NCBI GenBank assembly: GCA_017311315.1
Contig: CM029622.1
Location: 14,319,002 to 14,383,001, forward strand
Source of the DNA: Dendrocalamus latiflorus
Taxonomy: Eukaryota; Streptophyta; Magnoliopsida; Poales; Poaceae
Length of the DNA stretch: 64,000 nucleotides
Direction: 5' to 3'
In this document: piece after piece, positions 10,771 to 21,400 of the stretch
Position numbering within the stretch: the first letter of the stretch is position 1
Layout of the letters: each line of letters starts with the position of its first letter
Translations under genes and position numbers: made by a program
Notes under the pieces: generated by a model
Database searches by the model: none
What the model was told of the DNA's origin: nothing
What the model saw: only the letters and a program-made list of their open reading frames with translations

Positions 10771-13232
10771 CTCAGCACGCAGCTTGCCGAATGCACACTT
10801 CACCCGACCTAAATGCAGTAGAGGCATATATAACTAAAGGGGCAAGGGGCATCATAATAGGTAGGGCTGTGCACATTTAGATCAAACCAAAAAATCATAC
10901 CAAAAAAACCAAACCAAACTGGTCAACTTGGTTTGACTGGTTTTTGTGATTCGGTACAGTATGCAGATTTTGGATTTTTTGGGGTTCGGTTTTCAATAAA
11001 AACCGGCTGAAAACCAAAAACTTGAAAAAACTGAGTACTGTCTGTGACTGTGAGTTGCTGAGTCTAGGTCCTAGGCACATTGGTGCAGTGCCGCAACCCA
11101 TTGGCCAATCGATTTTGGCCCATCCTCATGGACTCATTAGCCATTAGGGCATTACCGCTTTAGCCGTTACTCATTAGGTCAGGACTGTTAAGGTCTTAGG
11201 CGGCGTGTGAGTAGTCCGAGTGGGAGAGGTCCACCTCTCCTCTTAGTCTTCCACTGCACCGCCTCGGCGCCTCGCCACCCCTGGGAGAGCCTTTGAGCCC
11301 GCCGCATTGACCAGTTGGCTCCTTCGCTATCTGCCTACACCGCCCGACCAGTGTCCCTGCCGCACCGCTATGCACCCTCACAAAGCTGACCAACGATTCC
11401 CATCATATCCAATGTAAACGATTTCTTGTGCCATCGATTATTCAATTACCATCAGTTCTAGCCGGTAGATAGCAACAAAATAGCCAAATGAATAATGTGT
11501 GCCTATATTATATTGATGCCCTTGTTTGTTTGTAGCAGATCTATAAGATTTGGGGTTAGTGGCTTAGTGCCTTAGTGGCCAAGTGGGAATTTGTGCTTTC
11601 TACCGACATCGGAGTCAATAGGATCATGGAAAGTAATTTCCTTCTCTATGTTTCATTTCCAATGCTAATTGCTAGTCTGTTGTGATTCGAGTCCAATGGT
11701 TGTGTTGGGATGGCTCTTGTTGATATGTACTCAAAATGTGGTCTCAAACAGTGACACAACTTGTGAATGCCTGACAGTCTGTGTCTCTTTCTTTTTAGTA
11801 TTTTAGATGTCGAGTCTGAGCCTCTCAGGGTATATGAAGTATTCCTATTGGTGGTTGGATTGTTGTTTCATGCTGTCGACGTGTTGGTCTGGTCTTTGGA
11901 CTGGGAGATGTTGAGTTCTGTCTGTGCCTAAGACTCTAAATTGCGTTATCGCTGTTGTGTGTGAATTGTCATGTACTGGATACTGATGTCTGTGTGACAC
12001 TGTCTGTGAGACCAATGGCAATCAGACTTGTCCTGGCTGGGAGCCTGGGGTGCAAGGATGTTCATGTTCAATTGGGTTCTATCGCTGTGGAGTGTGATTT
12101 GTCTGGGATACTGATGCTTGGAAGGCCATTGCCAAATTGGAAATGTTATTTTTGGTTTTTTTTTTGTAACTTTTGACTTTGGTTTCTCCGAAAATCGAAG
12201 CAAACGGGACAACTTCTTCAAACGGGTTTTTGAAGCTGCTTCTTTAAATGGCTTCTTCAACTTAAAATCATGTGTGTCGTCCACATTGGTGTCTCCATCG
12301 TCCGCCGCTGTCTTAAAAAACGTAAACAAAAGTTATCAGTTACAACCAAAAACTATTGACCGTAGCCATACCGCAGTCACCTCAGTTTTTTACTCCAAAA
12401 ACAGCAAGTGGTACCAAATAAAATCTTAAACCACACAGCATATATCTAATAATAAAACAATATAGTCGTTATACATTCTGCTTTCTGAGCTAGAGCTGGT
12501 TGTATTTTGTTGGAAACAGTGTAAACGGATGGCTAGAGGCATGATTGTTTCGATAGCTACAGTGATTCCGGTCGAGCTGTTTTTTTGGACCCTCAACCCA
12601 AATGCTGTGCAGCATGCATGCTACATGGCAACAGTGTTGCCTCATGCATGTATAATTTGGATCGCACGAAGCGTATGTTAATTAAGCTTATGTTTGTGTC
12701 CTGTTCGGAAATAACTTTATCATGCATGTTTGGTAGAACAGTGCTACATTTTTTTTTCTCGATCACAAACATATATATGTAAAGGGTTCTTCCTGTTTAT
12801 GGGCTAACCTATATACGTACTGCATTTACCTAAAAAAAATCTCAGACTGGCAGTGGCGTCGCCGGAGTTTCTAGGTTGCACCTGCATTACCAGGGCTCAT
12901 GCTTTTATTTCAAAATGCATTCTTGACAAATGTACTAATTCCTTAAAGAGTTGAATAAAAGAAAAGCGAATGCCTAATTGAAAAAAAAAGGTCGTCAGCG
13001 ATATTTCACGGAAGATGTTACGAGATACACCACAGAAGGAATTCCTAAATTCAACATATATACCAGCAACGGTAAATGCGATAAATCACATAAATACGCT
13101 AGATTCAATAACCCTAAGTAGTGCTTCACCCATTCTTCAAAAGGAGGTGTATAAATCTTAAAGCACACAAAAGGATAGGAAAGGGTGGTGTTTAAATCTA
13201 CATCATGCAGCATATGTAATAACATAAATTAA
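10771..13232. other. Gene-free DNA with possible transposon pieces
   Basis: No gene is supported. 10,880-11,040 is rich in AAACCAAACC and its complement GGTTTGACTGGTTTTT, an inverted-repeat style found in subterminal parts of grass hAT-like elements; it follows GTAGGGCTGTGCAC, which resembles a hAT terminus, but no second end was found. 11,180-11,400 is GC-rich without a recognisable product. 12,120-12,430 includes an open frame on the - strand rich in lysine (KKLSRLLRFSEKPKSKVTKK), which I consider chance. 12,750-12,760 has a T-run. Confidence 0.4.
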
Positions 13233-13333
13233 ATCACTACTATATATAATACATAGCACTCTAGTTTATCCTAAAATTGGCATCTTCGTGTTGCACATAT
13301 ACTTGCCGGGGCAACTGCATGCGACGCACACTA
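13233..13333 (+). mobile_element. Very short Helitron-like sequence (tentative)
   Basis: It begins TCACTACTATATATAATAC after an A and ends GACGCACACTAG before a T. A small TTGCC..GGCAA hairpin lies 16-20 nt from the CTAG end. These agree with Helitron ends, but the hairpin is short and at about 100 bp the match could be chance. Confidence 0.35.
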
Positions 13334-13639
13334 GTCATGCATCAAATAAGTAGCTGTCTAGCATACAGATACATACACACAACGTCAATTAATTGTATAC
13401 TATTTGGATATATGTAATGTAGCCAGGAAGATCGTTAGTTAGAGACGGAGCACATGTTCACATCAACCAAAAAGCCGGTAAGATATGATAGATCGAAATT
13501 GGCCAATTGGTGATCGAGAGCCACGGTGCATGCAAGTGTTGTACTCTTTATTTGGAAGCGTCCTGTTATGTCTGCATCTTGGTCTTGAGTTGCTTTTTTT
13601 GATCAGTCCAACTGATTGGATTATACCTAGCTAGTTATA

Positions 13640-13859
13640 CGCAAGGATAATAAAACGGTTGGTACCCAGCTGTACCGGTCCAGACTGGTAAAAAAATATC
13701 AGTCTGAAAAGGTTCTAAATTTAAATTTTAAAACTTGATTTTAAATTTGTGAACAGTAATCCTGATGGTAACTGGCTGAAAATCGACCAAATTCAATTTT
13801 ATGTTTAAATTTTAGGATACCGGAAGGGGTCCAATAGTTTTCCCCTTCTCGGATCCTTG
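13640..13859. mobile_element. MITE candidate with GTTATA flanks
   Basis: The block is bounded by GTTATA at 13,634-13,639 and 13,860-13,865. Left end CGCAAGGATAAT and right end GGATCCTTG share an inverted CAAGGAT, offset by two bases. Inside are GGTACC/ACCGGT words and AT-rich core sequence (AAATTTAAATTTTAAAA). The small size and paired flanks suggest a MITE; the short terminal match keeps confidence low. Confidence 0.4.
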
Positions 13860-13879
13860 GTTATATATCGCTGTGGGGA

Positions 13880-14800
13880 TAGCTATATAGCCTGTTCGGC
13901 AAATCAAAAGCCGGCCGGCTTTTGGCTTTTGCTACAGTACCTAACTTTCAAACGGAGTATTTTCTTAAGATGGGGTCTACAAGTTAAACGATCTACACAT
14001 TAAAAACCCAACATCTGTACTAGCCAAAATTACAAGTGAGTATCTGTCTCTCCGTAATTTGTACCGTAAACAGCTAAAATTTAAAAATTTCAGCCAAAAG
14101 CCATGTGATAGCTAGAGAGAGCCAAGCCGTGCCTCTTGGATTCGAGTTAAAACTTATCAAACTTCATCAGCCAAAGGTTTGGAATCGTGAATTGAACGTA
14201 GAATTTGTGGAGTTGAAACTCCCTTGCAGTTAGTACACTACCGAAAATGCATTACTCAAACAATACGCAAAAGTCCTTTCGTACTCCTGCTTGGCACACA
14301 TGACGTGGCACAGGCCATTTCATCCTATTGCACAACCATTTAGGCATACCATGTGCGCTTGGTCTCTGCTGCAACGCTTGCATGCTTGGTATACTCGAAA
14401 CCTGCCACTTTTTATTTTGACGAAGACTGTATGCATGCCTGCTTGATCCCATCAACCAATTTGACTAGTACTATCAAACATCTCATGAGGAGGCTGGAAG
14501 CAATTAATTGGTGGTTAATTAACAAGCATTAGAAATGAATTTGCCCATGTGACATGCAGGACCCGTAACAGTTTCCTGATTGATTTGCAACAATGGAAAA
14601 ACAGTTTCCTGATTGCAGACATAAATGCTTGTTTACCCAATAAGAGTATCTTATCGTGTGCCTGTGTTTGGCGTATCTCGATCGTGTCGTGTGTTTTGTG
14701 TTCGATTGTAAGTTGCGTTGCTCCTCATGTCACTATTCAGATTTTTATTTGGAAACTTAATTCGTTGGAGACTTGAAATGCAGCAAAAGTTTTTGAAATT
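13880..14800. other. Gene-free DNA with an 18-bp palindrome
   Basis: A perfect palindrome, AAAAGCCGGCCGGCTTTT, lies near 13,907, within 'GTTCGGC...GGCTTTTGCTACAGT', and 'CAGCCAAAAGCCATG' occurs near 14,091. This could be a decayed terminal-inverted-repeat element. Nothing else in the stretch to 14,800 looks like a gene. Confidence 0.4.
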
Positions 14801-14819
14801 CACGAAATTTATGGAATAG

Positions 14820-15086
14820 GAATGTTACCTTGAAGTTCTGTGCGTATGTAGTAGGGGTGGCCCCCACTTGAGCCCATCCAGCTTGTTAGAAAATTGTAAG
14901 GTCCAACAGGATATATGTAATGACCTGCATATCCTTGCGGGAGACGTATATCTGTAAGGGCAAGGTTGTAATTGTGCTTTATGAAGAAATATATACACGC
15001 CCCGTATATGGAGAGAGGACAAACATTGTTCATCCATCTCAACCACTCCACTACTCTCCTACTTTACTGTTTGGTTAGTAGCCACA
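14820..15086 (+). mobile_element. Partial 5' LTR of a Ty3/gypsy element
   Basis: The sequence upstream of the gag remnant ends in TTAGTAGCCACA just before ATAG and the primer-binding-like site, as an LTR 3' end (..CA) should. Repeated 'TATATC/GTATATC' and 'GTAAGG' phrases and CT-rich sequence near the end (CATCTCAACCACTCCACTAC) fit an LTR R-U5 region. The 5' boundary is an estimate, and no 3' LTR partner was found in the window. Confidence 0.5.
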
Positions 15087-15090
15087 ATAG

Positions 15091-15108
15091 TTGGCGCCGA
15101 CTATAGGG
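15091..15108 (+). other. Primer-binding-site-like sequence
   Basis: TTGGCGCCGACTATAGGG follows the LTR end by 4 nt. A TTGGCGCC core in this position is common in grass Ty3/gypsy elements. The tRNA it would match was not identified. Confidence 0.55.
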
Positions 15109-15141
15109 TTGACGGAGAGCAAGCCATAGATTTTGAGAAGT

Positions 15142-16845
15142 GATGGCATCCAAGAAAGCTTCATCGACGACGAGGAGGAAGCGGAGCACAATGACAGCAC
15201 TTGCAAACGCGAGGGCCTCGGTCGGCGGGCCGTCTGCGTCGACATCAGGGATCGGCGTTGAAGGTGACACTGGTGTGGCGAATGCTGATGTTGACGTTCG
15301 TGGCACAGTGGCCGGTCTCGCAGATGGCATGGCAGCTGGCCTCGTTAGCGGCGCTCAGGTCAGCGGGAGCAGCAACGCCGATGCTCGCACCGGCATGCCA
15401 GTGACCCGGCGTCCAACGCGAGGGCGACAGGTGGACCCAACGGCCGCACCGGTCTTGCCGCCAATCTTGGGGCCCATCGCACCGGCGCGCCGAACAGCTC
15501 TAGTGAGCAAGTCGTAGTCGCCAGCAACCCGGCAACCTGTACCATCACTCAAGCCGGTGCAACTGCCCTAACAGTGGAAAACACCTTGCTGGCGGCCCTC
15601 AGCACGCTGCAGCGCAAGCTAGCAGATCTTCGAGGTGCCGTGCGGGAAATATAAGAGGCTCAGAGCCAGCAGGAGATGCGGAGCCAGCAGACACCACCGG
15701 CAGCGACAGCGGAAGCTACACCAGATCGGGCGGACAGCCGCGACGCCCCCACCTCTGGTCGTGTTGCGGTTCGACGTGTAGATCTGGAGTCCTCCCTCTC
15801 CGCCGGCCTGCAGTAGTCGGCGTGGCCAGAGGACTTCAAATTCCCCACTATCGAGCCGTACAAGGGTGACACAGACCCCAAGGAGTTCGTTCGCGTATAC
15901 AAAACCGCCATCGGGGCTACCGGCGGGGACGACTCCACTAAGGCGAAGGGGCTGCCGCTCGCTCTGCAGGGAGTAGCGCTCTCCTGGTTCTTTACCATAG
16001 AGCCGAACTCCATCTACGCGTGGGAGCAAATCCGCGACCGCCTGTACAACAATTTCCAGGGAAACTATGTCGAATGCGTCGATGTAGACCAACTTTTCGC
16101 CATTAAGCAGAAGCCCTCAAAAAAGCTCCAAGAGTACTTTAAACGTTTTGCCAAGGTTTGCTGCCAAGTTAAGAACGTCAACGAGACCACGATCATTAAC
16201 ACAGCGATCCAAGGCCTTCGCTCGGGGTCACTGGCCGAATACAACGCGCACAAGCCGATAAAGACGATGGCCAAGCTCTTCGACAAGATGGAGGAGTACG
16301 CGAGGGCAGAAGAAGACGCACAATGGCGTAGAGGTGACACCTCCGACACCAAGCAGGCAGAGAACTCACCGAAGGACTCTTCCCAGCGCAAGCAGGACTC
16401 CTCGAAGGACACCCCCAAGGGCAAGTAAGACTCGTCGAATGACAAATCCAACCACAAGCAGCGCAAATCCTAGAAGGCCCGGTACATCTTCAACATCGAA
16501 GGTGGCTTCGACAATAGTGCCCCCGCTGGCCGAGGACGGGGTCGCAGAGGTCACAGACGTTGGCGAGGCCGGGGCCAGGATGATGGAACGCATGGCGAAG
16601 GGGAGCGCCAACAGCACGAGCTATGGTGTGAGGTGCATGGTCATATTCGGGGTCATCTGCGCGGCAGCAGAAGGCCTACGCTCGTCGGTTGCATCACGTA
16701 GCGGCGTATCCTGCCTAGGCACCGCCGGCCTGAGCACAAAACGACATCACCTTCATCGTCACCGATGCAGATAGAATTGACTTTCCTCACCAGGATCCCC
16801 TGGTGATCCAGGCCACCATCGCAGGCTGCGACATAATCTGTACTA
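15142..16845 (+). pseudogene. Degenerate Ty3/gypsy gag and start of protease
   Basis: The frame starts MASKKASSTTRRKRS at 15,142 and is broken by stops and shifts before the recognisable core. From 15,825 it reads PEDFKFPTIEPYKGDTDPKE, then LQGVALSWF, IRDRLYNNFQG, LFAIKQKPSKKLQEYFKRFA and SLAEYNAHKPIKTMAKLFDK. This order is characteristic of the retrotransposon gag domain (PF03732): PYKGDTDP near its start, the SWF motif, then the 'QKPSEKLQEYxKRF' helix. It stops at TAA near 16,426. Beyond are a basic, glycine/arginine-rich segment and, near 16,770-16,840, RIDFPHQDPLVIQATIAGCD, which resembles the entry into the aspartic protease. Reverse transcriptase, RNase H and integrase are absent. The element is a truncated, dead remnant. 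Confidence 0.85.
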
Positions 16846-17760
16846 AACGACGCACTGTGGCTCAAATTTTCAGCAAGCAATTTGCTAGCGTTGTGGCAAA
16901 AATGTTCAAATTTTCCTAACAGCATATAATTTATCTATTCTGGAAATAATTAATGAAAAAAAAGGAGCGTGGTATGAAAAGAAACCAATAAAAGTTTCAC
17001 ATTCGAGGAGTACTTGATAGTAATCTGGATAGCTCAAATTCCATGTTAGAACAATATGCATCTTATATGGTTTGAGTATGGCTGAATAGCAGGAAATTAA
17101 GAGGACCATCATAGACCTGATGTTCAGTAAATTTGAACTATTAATAAAGTAGCATTTTATGAAATAACAGAGAAATTACCATCCTGAACCTTCTATGTGA
17201 CCATCTCAGCACTACTTGCTATTTGAATTGTAATGATTTTAATTGGTTATGAATATAAAAAGCGCAAAAACACTAAATCAACCATTGAGCAATTGAAAGG
17301 CAAAACATTGTAGATAGAAGCAAAAACTTGAGATGCCAAACCTTTATAACTACATTGTCGTTCTCCTTATCTGCAATAACAGCGGCAATCATACAACAAT
17401 GTCACCATTCAGGCATTTCATAGAACACACGGCATGCACACTCGGGAAAAATTGTCGAGGGACAGCACACCAACAGATTGAACTGGCATGTACCGTGTGC
17501 TCTGATTGTACAAAGCAATTAAAGGAAATCAACAACGAAATACCAATAAAAATCGGCGCAATAATACAAATTAAACTAAAAAAACACACGCAGCTTGTGA
17601 GGGATGAGCTTGGTTGGGCCTGAGCGCTGGATGGCAGGCCGAATGCGTCGACAAGGCGGGCGAGGCTGCGTGTGGACACGGGCTAGTGGTGGGCTTCCAC
17701 CTCCCGTGACCCGTTAACCCAATAGCGCCTACGAGTTCGGCCACTAACGAAACAAAGGAA
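16846..17760. other. Gene-free DNA
   Basis: AT-rich sequence between the gypsy remnant and the inverted-repeat element near VPS52. The open frames at 17,333-17,679 on the two strands overlap each other and show no domain or codon signature. Nothing identified. Confidence 0.45.
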
Positions 17761-17777
17761 AATTTTACTTATATACC

Positions 17778-18274
17778 ACTGTAATAGTCTTAATTCTAAA
17801 AAAGTACCATTGCAATCTTGGTTTTTTTATAAATGTTACTTCAATCATGAAATACTTCTATAAATACCATTATGCTTAATGCTAGCTGATTTTTATTGAT
17901 ATAAAATAGTTTTATTGATTATAATGGTATTTATATAAGTATGAGATGATTAGAGTGGTATTTATTTACACAAAAATACAAATAGAAATACGGAAGGTGT
18001 ATTAATGTGAAGTCAACTAAGGTGTATTAATGTGAAGTCAACTTGTATTGATCATAATGACATCAATAAAATCCCAATTTATATGAATACACCTCTCTTA
18101 TGTCAATATGTATTTCATATATACAAAAATAATTAAAATACAAAAGGTGTATTTATTTTAAATAGGCTAGTATCGAACATAATGATATTTCTAAGAATAT
18201 TTTATAATTAAAATGGTATTTTTTAAGGGATCGGATTATAGTGATATTTTTTCAGAATTAAGAAAATTAGAGTG
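17778..18274. mobile_element. Inverted-repeat MITE-like element beside VPS52
   Basis: The left arm 17,778-17,817 (CTTAATTCTAAAAAAGTACC and neighbours) is a diverged inverted copy of the right arm 18,233-18,274 (GATATTTTTTCAGAATTAAG). A second, inner hairpin pairs about 17,830-17,876 with 17,921-17,966 (AATGGTATTTATA and its complement). No clear target duplication was found. The right arm ends only about 190 bp upstream of the VPS52 start codon, so the element probably forms part of that promoter region. It could also be two adjacent related elements. Confidence 0.6.
17994..18043. repeat. Perfect 25-bp tandem duplication
   Basis: AAGGTGTATTAATGTGAAGT plus CAACT is repeated twice with no mismatch (17,994-18,018 and 18,019-18,043). 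It lies inside the MITE-like element. Confidence 0.95.
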
Positions 18275-18289
18275 TCAATTATCCCAAAA

Positions 18290-18466
18290 CAAAAGCTCTC
18301 TCTTCCCACGTTTCCCGGGGGCACGTTCCGAGCCACGCCTCGTCCGATCCGATCCGATCCGAACCCAACACCCACCGCCACCGGCGGCAGATCTGGATCG
18401 GAGCCGCTGCCGCCCGCCCCGGCGATCCCCGACCCCACCTCCCACCTCGGCGCCTCCGTCGCGGAG
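18290..18466 (+). promoter_or_regulatory. VPS52 5' leader / proximal promoter
   Basis: Just after the AT-rich MITE-like element the sequence changes to GC-rich DNA with CCACGTTTCCCGGGGGCACG and repeated GATCCGATCC words, running into the start codon. This is typical of a plant housekeeping gene leader without an obvious TATA box. The transcription start was not located. Confidence 0.5.
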
Positions 18467-21400
18467 ATGGAGGCTGTTCCCGCCGCGGAGGCGCACGACG
18501 GGCAGAAGGAGAGGTTCGACCTCGGGGTCTTCGTCGGCGACCTCGCGCTCGACGAGGACGTCGCCAGGTATGATCACGGCCTCGATCTCAGATCTCCTCG
18601 TCTCCTTTTGTGTGCTGCGTCTATGGCGGCGATTCGCCGTAAACTTACCTCCGCTGTTGCGTCTTGTTGTTTTGACAGTGATGATGAGTCTCTGGAGGGG
18701 CTGCAGCAGGAGCTCGACGGCTGCAAGAACGATGAGGTGCTGCTTGTTGCTCCAAGAAAGTTTATAGCTTGTAAATTAGTTGTTTACTAAAGTTTATAGC
18801 TTGTAAATTAGTTGTTTACTAAGGCCGTAAAGCTGCGAGGTTTCCTTCATGTTGCCGTGGAGGCGCCTATCTTTTTACAAGTCCCTGGCTGTTGCATTGT
18901 TGTCCTTTTGAGCTCACTGCAACATTTCAGAGCAAGAAGTAGTATACCCTTCTATCTTCCTTGGTGATTAATGATGCTTTCTTTCTGGATGCGTGTAGGA
19001 AGTGGCAAACATCCTGGCTAACGGCATCAAACTGCGCGATTACACAAAAGGCGTCGAGAATAACATACGCCAAGTTGAGCTGGATTCTATACAGGTAATT
19101 GTTTGCGCTATTGTTATTTGTGCTTGTCCATGTTAAGGTTATTCGCCTCAACTATGTGAGACATCATGGTTCTACCTATTCAGAGCTAATTTCTTTATGC
19201 CTACAGTTTGAATCTGATGTTTAGTAGTGATGCATTCAGCGCACGCTTTTACGTTGTTTGCTTTGGAAATAATGGTTAATTAGCTCCTTCTTCGGTATGG
19301 CCGGTTAATTTATTCATCCCCTCCATACTTGTCATCAAAATTTTATGTTGAATCATGAAATAATTGCACAAGAGTAGTGAAGTTATGAGGGAAACATGGA
19401 CTTACGATGTCTTTAACTTCTATAGTGCTGCTGAAATAAAAATTACAACTTACCTGTGGCTGTGATGTTTGACTTATGCAATGCTATCTTCCTTTTTTTT
19501 TTTGTAGGATTACATTAGAGAAAGTGAAAACCTAGTATCGCTGCATGATCAGATTCGTGATTGTGATAATATTTTGTCACAAATGGAAACTCTTCTGACT
19601 GGATTCCAGGTAATTGCATATTCCCATATGTTGTGATGGGAGTATTTGTGACATTTCTTGACATGCTGGATGGTTGAAACTTGAAAGAGTAGCTGTACCC
19701 AACATTTTATCATCAAACTGGGAATGTGCAAACTTTTGGTGCCACTGTTATTATTAGCGATTCTATTTGTTGCCTTTGAACTTTTGCTGTAAGAGGAATG
19801 CTGGCAATAGCATGTCTCTGCATTTTCAATTTGTCTTTTCGTAAACCATAACATAAACGCAACCATTCATACTTGGAAGTTCAATATTTCATATACCGCA
19901 AATCCATTCTTAATCCAACTGTTCTAGTTTTGATTTATGTGATCCATGTGACAACTTCAGTGTGTGTGCTTGAATGGTACCACCTTTTGGCTTATTAGTG
20001 GTTCAATATTTATCATGGCTAACATTCTCTCTCAAACCCAAAATCTTCACATTTTTTTCTGGTTTTGTCTATACTTGTAGTCTAATACCTTTGAACCATA
20101 ATAACCGGTTCATTTCTCTTTACTAACTCATATTGCAACTCTTTTGACTTCTGTGGTAGACAGAAATTGGTTCTATAAGTTCAGAGATAAAGGTGCTTCA
20201 GGAGAAATCTATGGACATGGGATTAAAGTTGAAAAATCGTAAGGTTTGGTTCACTTCATATAATCTTTTATTCATAAGTTTGGGGTTCTATTAATTACTT
20301 TCCTAAAGCTTCTTTATAACTAAACAGGATATATATTATGATGCATTCAAGTGATTAGTCCTTATCTAAGTTGGGAGTATTATTTTATTTATCTTAGTTC
20401 CATAATATAGCTTCTATTCCATATGATGACCAGCCTAGAAAAAGAAAATCATTTCCATTTTTGTTGATGCTCTATAGTATGTTGTAGTTGAAGGGGAAAT
20501 CAATCATCAATAGTGACACCCTATATAGGGGGCAAGGTTATTAAGTGGTAAGGTCGAGTTGAGTCGCCATGCTACCGACTTGCCAACTAGTCGCTAATTA
20601 GCCTATTACTACATGCTGTCTGCTTCTACTACTACTACTACGACTTGCAGCTGCTACTACCACGAGAGCAAAACAGAGCAGCAAAAACAGTGTAAGGGAG
20701 GAGATTAGGAAAAAAGGATCTGAAGGGAGAGGGGGAGAGGAACCTAGAGGTGCAGCTGGCGCTTGCCGACGGCAGCCGGAGTCAAGGATGAAGGAGCCGT
20801 CGCCATCAATAACCCCATTGGCAGCAACCATCGCCGTCGGCAGCCCTGCGTAGCTCCCTCTTGTGCTCCTGCTGCTGCTGACTGCAGAGAGGTGAGAGGG
20901 GGCAGCAGCGAGCGCACAATGGGGCAGCGCCGTCGGGAGCTCCCATTGCCAGCAGTTTCATGCGGCGGCTGCCTGCCGGCTGGGTGGTGGGGAAGGAAAC
21001 CTAACAGCTGCTCTCCCCGGCCCTTCAATCATTAGTGATGGGCTGGATGGGCCAGGCCTTGCAAGCAAGGCTCAGTTTGCTCCTCTACCTCTCATCTTGT
21101 CGTTGCCCTTGCCTTTCCACCGCCACTAGTCCTCTTGCCTTGTTGGGATCGTGCCACCACAACTCCTGTGCCTTGTTGGTGCCTGCACCGCTATTGCCAC
21201 TGGTCGTGGGCTTATGGCCCACGTGGGGAGGTATGGGCTCGGCCTGCTAGGGTAAAGAGACAGTGGCCCATCAAGTCGCGCGGCTAGCTATGCACGATTA
21301 ATCGCTTCTGGTTGTCGATTAGTTGTCCGGTCGTTCGACTAGGCGTTCCAGTCGAGTCGAGGACCCTAGTTGTCAGCCATGCACCGACTGGACGGCTAAT

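Noticed and set aside
12118..12429. 103-127 codon open frames on both strands
   Set aside because: No recognisable domain and opposite-strand overlap; not convincing as a gene.
14820..16845. Full-length gypsy element
   Set aside because: No reverse transcriptase, integrase or second LTR was found; the element stops at the protease entry.
18213..18790. Alternative upstream starts for VPS52 (18,213 or 18,272)
   Set aside because: Those frames read through the leader and intron 1; the ATG at 18,467 gives the expected short acidic N-terminus and correct phase into exon 2.
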